Assembly (NCBI GenBank): GCA_030630445.1
Contig: DAOVNC010000155.1
Location: forward strand, 1 to 7,964
Length of the DNA: 7,964 nt
Source of the DNA: Kiritimatiellales bacterium
GTDB taxonomy: Bacteria; Verrucomicrobiota; Kiritimatiellia; Kiritimatiellales; Pontiellaceae
Reading direction: 5' to 3'
Position 1 is the stretch's first letter, and the number at the start of each line of letters is the position of its first letter. Made by a program: the position numbers and the translations under genes. Of the stretch, positions 6,548-7,964 are shown piece after piece. Below the pieces are notes generated by a model, which worked only from the letters and a program-made list of their open reading frames with translations, searched no databases and was not told the DNA's origin.

Positions 6548-7894
6548 TCAGGGGGCATCGACGGCTTCCACCGCGTTGGTGGAGGCCTCGGGGTTGTCGG
6601 GCACGTCAACGAGATTGAGCAAGGATTGGAGCCGCGTCTCGCGCATGAGGTCGTGCGCGGTTTCGCCTTCGGAGTCGGCAATGTACACATCGGCCCCTTC
6701 TTCGATGAGGAATTCAGCGGATTCGTAGTCCTTGGCGATGGCCATGAGATGGAGGGCGGTGTAGCCGTTCGCCATGACGCGGTCGATATTCGCGCCGTTG
6801 CGGAGCAGCAAGCGGGCGGTCTCGTATCGATGCCCCCGCAAGGCATGGTCGAAGGGTGTGCGGTCGTCGGCATTGCGCAGGTTGACGCTATCGGGCTGTT
6901 CGAGGAACAGTTCAACCAGCTCGTTCTGCCCATTGAGTGCGGCGATATGGATCGGTGCCATGTTGTTGAAGTTGAAGGTATTGGGGTCGGCACCGTTTTC
7001 AAGAAGAAGGCGGACGGTTTGGATATTCCGGCGACGCACGGCCTTGTGCAGCGCCGTGTCCCCGCGCCTGTCTCCCTGGTTCGGGTCGGCACCATGTTCG
7101 ATCAGGGTTTCCGCCAAGGAAAGACGGTCCGCCATGACGGCCAACACCAGCGGGGTTTGATCGAGCGGATCGCGGGCATTCGCGTCCGCCCCGGCCTCAA
7201 GCAGCATGGCCAATACCTCCGTGTTTTGCATTTCCACAGCATAGTGGATGGGCGCCATGCCGTTGGCATCCGGCGCATCGGGCTCCACGCCATGCCGCAG
7301 CAGGATTCCAAGCAGTGGAAGGTTATTCAGCGCCACGAACAGATTGCTCCCGCCAGCTGCGGACGACAGGTCGGCACCATTCGACAGCAGCAGCTCAACG
7401 GCCTCCGGGTTGCCCCTTTCAAGCGCCATCTCCAGCAACGTCAACCCGCTCTTCCTGTCCTTGCGCTCCAGCGTTCCGGGGTCTGCCACGATGCGCTCCC
7501 CAAGCGCCACAAGCCTGCCCTTTTCCAAGAGGGTGAATTCGTCCGCCACCCGCGCGGACAACCGCGAAACAGCGATCGACATGGCGGCAATAAATCCCAG
7601 CAGGACGGTGCATTTCAGCACCCACCACGGAATATGCGACTTCCGGTGTTGTTGCCAACCGGTCGGGGACCGCATAAACCGCTCGGCGGAAAAATAGGTA
7701 ATCAGCAACCCAAACCAAGCCAGCGCCAGCGCGCCCACCACGGTGGTGCTAAGCAAAAACCGATCCTCCCCCTCGCCACCCAGCCCAATCTGCCGCCACG
7801 CATGCCATGCGGCGAACAAGCCCACAAAAAAGCCAACACCCACAAACCACAGCGACAGCTTTAGCTGCCTTTTAACCATGAACAGATCCGCCAT
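6548..7894 (-). CDS. Membrane-anchored ankyrin-repeat protein
   Basis: Complete gene of 448 codons plus TGA (6550-6548). The ATG at 7894 is preferred because GGAAGAAG ends eight bases upstream. A GTG at 7927 (eleven codons longer, no ribosome site) and an ATG at 7879 (just before VKRQLK) are alternatives; an in-frame TGA at 7954-7952 bounds the frame. Numbered from 7894, hydrophobic helices lie at about 11-34 (LSLWFVGVGFFVGLFAAW), 46-68 (FLLSTTVVGALALAWFGLLI) and 90-111 (WWVLKCTVLLGFIAAMSIAV). From residue 149 come eight ankyrin repeats of about 33 residues and a partial ninth, with typical TALH / APIH, LLLENGADPN and LLEAGADANA motifs, then a short acidic tail. The loop between helices 2 and 3 is strongly basic (RFMRSPTGWQQHRKSH). 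By the positive-inside rule the N-terminus is cytoplasmic and the ankyrin domain periplasmic. Ankyrin repeats bind proteins; the partner is unknown. No enzymatic domain is visible. Confidence 0.93.
   Translation of the reverse strand: MADLFMVKRQLKLSLWFVGVGFFVGLFAAWHAWRQIGLGGEGEDRFLLSTTVVGALALAWFGLLITYFSAERFMRSPTGWQQHRKSHIPWWVLKCTVLLGFIAAMSIAVSRLSARVADEFTLLEKGRLVALGERIVADPGTLERKDRKSGLTLLEMALERGNPEAVELLLSNGADLSSAAGGSNLFVALNNLPLLGILLRHGVEPDAPDANGMAPIHYAVEMQNTEVLAMLLEAGADANARDPLDQTPLVLAVMADRLSLAETLIEHGADPNQGDRRGDTALHKAVRRRNIQTVRLLLENGADPNTFNFNNMAPIHIAALNGQNELVELFLEQPDSVNLRNADDRTPFDHALRGHRYETARLLLRNGANIDRVMANGYTALHLMAIAKDYESAEFLIEEGADVYIADSEGETAHDLMRETRLQSLLNLVDVPDNPEASTNAVEAVDAP
6608..7450 (-). 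repeat. Ankyrin repeat array (8 full repeats plus a partial ninth)
   Basis: Repeats in order carry these consensus-like cores: GLTLLEMALERGNPEAVELL, NLFVALNNLPLLGILLRHG, APIHYAVEMQNTEVLAMLL, TPLVLAVMADRLSLAETLI, TALHKAVRRRNIQTVRLLL, APIHIAALNGQNELVELFL, TPFDHALRGHRYETARLLL, TALHLMAIAKDYESAEFLI, and a shortened TAHDLMRETRLQSLLNLV cap. The second repeat lacks the usual TPLH turn (it has SNLFVAL). The units are diverged, so no recent expansion is indicated. Confidence 0.9.
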
Positions 7895-7964
7895 AATCCC
7901 AGCTTCTTCCAGATGATCGGCATCCACATGTACAGGAAGCGCCGGACAGCTTCAACATTAAACC
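7861..7964 (-). CDS. Possible C-terminus of an upstream gene (partial, unidentified)
   Basis: One frame entering from the right edge is open from 7962 to a TAA at 7863-7861. It reads FNVEAVRRFLYMWMPIIWKK followed by LGLWRICSWLKGS. Codons in its first two thirds mostly end in G or C, like the ankyrin gene. If real, its end overlaps the start of the ankyrin gene by 34 bases, suggesting translational coupling in one operon. An open run of 34 codons occurs by chance fairly often, and a second frame is also open here, so this is a weak call. No family is recognised. Confidence 0.25.
   Translation of the reverse strand, partial: FNVEAVRRFLYMWMPIIWKKLGLWRICSWLKGS
7903..7910 (-). promoter_or_regulatory. 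Likely ribosome binding site of the ankyrin gene
   Basis: GGAAGAAG on the minus strand ends eight bases before the ATG at 7894. No comparable site precedes the GTG at 7927. GGCGGA seven bases before the ATG at 7879 is a weaker alternative. Confidence 0.45.

Noticed and set aside
6626..7864. 412-codon open frame on the plus strand
   Set aside because: It is antisense to the ankyrin gene. Its length follows from the G/C-rich third positions of that gene; its product shows no recognisable domain while the minus-strand product is an unmistakable ankyrin array.

Overview
The window holds two minus-strand genes, one or two of them incomplete, that look like accessory or cell-surface genes of a Gram-negative environmental bacterium. 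The dominant gene encodes a giant secreted protein. Its mix of an N-terminal propeller-like region, BACON-like, FN3 and Calx-beta-like domains and tandem LamG domains carrying HFPFNGNA / DESGNGHDGT / YNRALS motifs is typical of the Planctomycetota-Verrucomicrobiota-Kiritimatiellota-Lentisphaerota group. This placement comes from protein style only; there is no rRNA or marker gene in the window.

Layout, in transcription order (right to left). (1) 7861-7964: possible last ~34 codons of an upstream gene, weakly supported. (2) 6548-7894: a complete gene for a membrane protein with three predicted transmembrane helices followed by eight and a half ankyrin repeats. Charge distribution places the ankyrin domain outside the cytoplasm. 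(3) 6373-6547: a 175-base AT-rich gap with a small hairpin plus nine-T terminator for the ankyrin gene and a strong AGGGGG ribosome binding site for the next gene. (4) 1-6372: 2124 codons of one uninterrupted frame, read triplet by triplet with no stop. It starts with a signal peptide and runs off the left edge inside its third LamG domain, so its C-terminus, where any surface-sorting signal would lie, is not visible.

Domain order in the large protein (residues approximate): signal peptide 1-25; beta-propeller-like region 27-620; BACON-like Ig 625-720; FN3 725-822; an Ig-like domain split into 825-871 and 1060-1112 by a concanavalin A-like jelly roll (about 880-1053); three Calx-beta-like repeats 1113-1413; an intact second copy of the same Ig-like domain 1414-1512; a short BACON-like segment 1513-1560; LamG domains starting at 1564, 1770 and 1993. 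No catalytic domain was recognised. A role in adhesion or glycan binding at the cell surface is inferred from the domains.

The most notable points are the nested jelly-roll insertion with an uninterrupted sister domain in the same chain, the LamG array whose edges are nearly identical in DNA while the cores diverge and become AT-rich, and the ankyrin domain predicted to be extracytoplasmic. The two complete-start genes appear to be separate transcription units because a terminator lies between them. No RNA genes, mobile elements or CRISPR arrays were seen, and no clear new system is evident.
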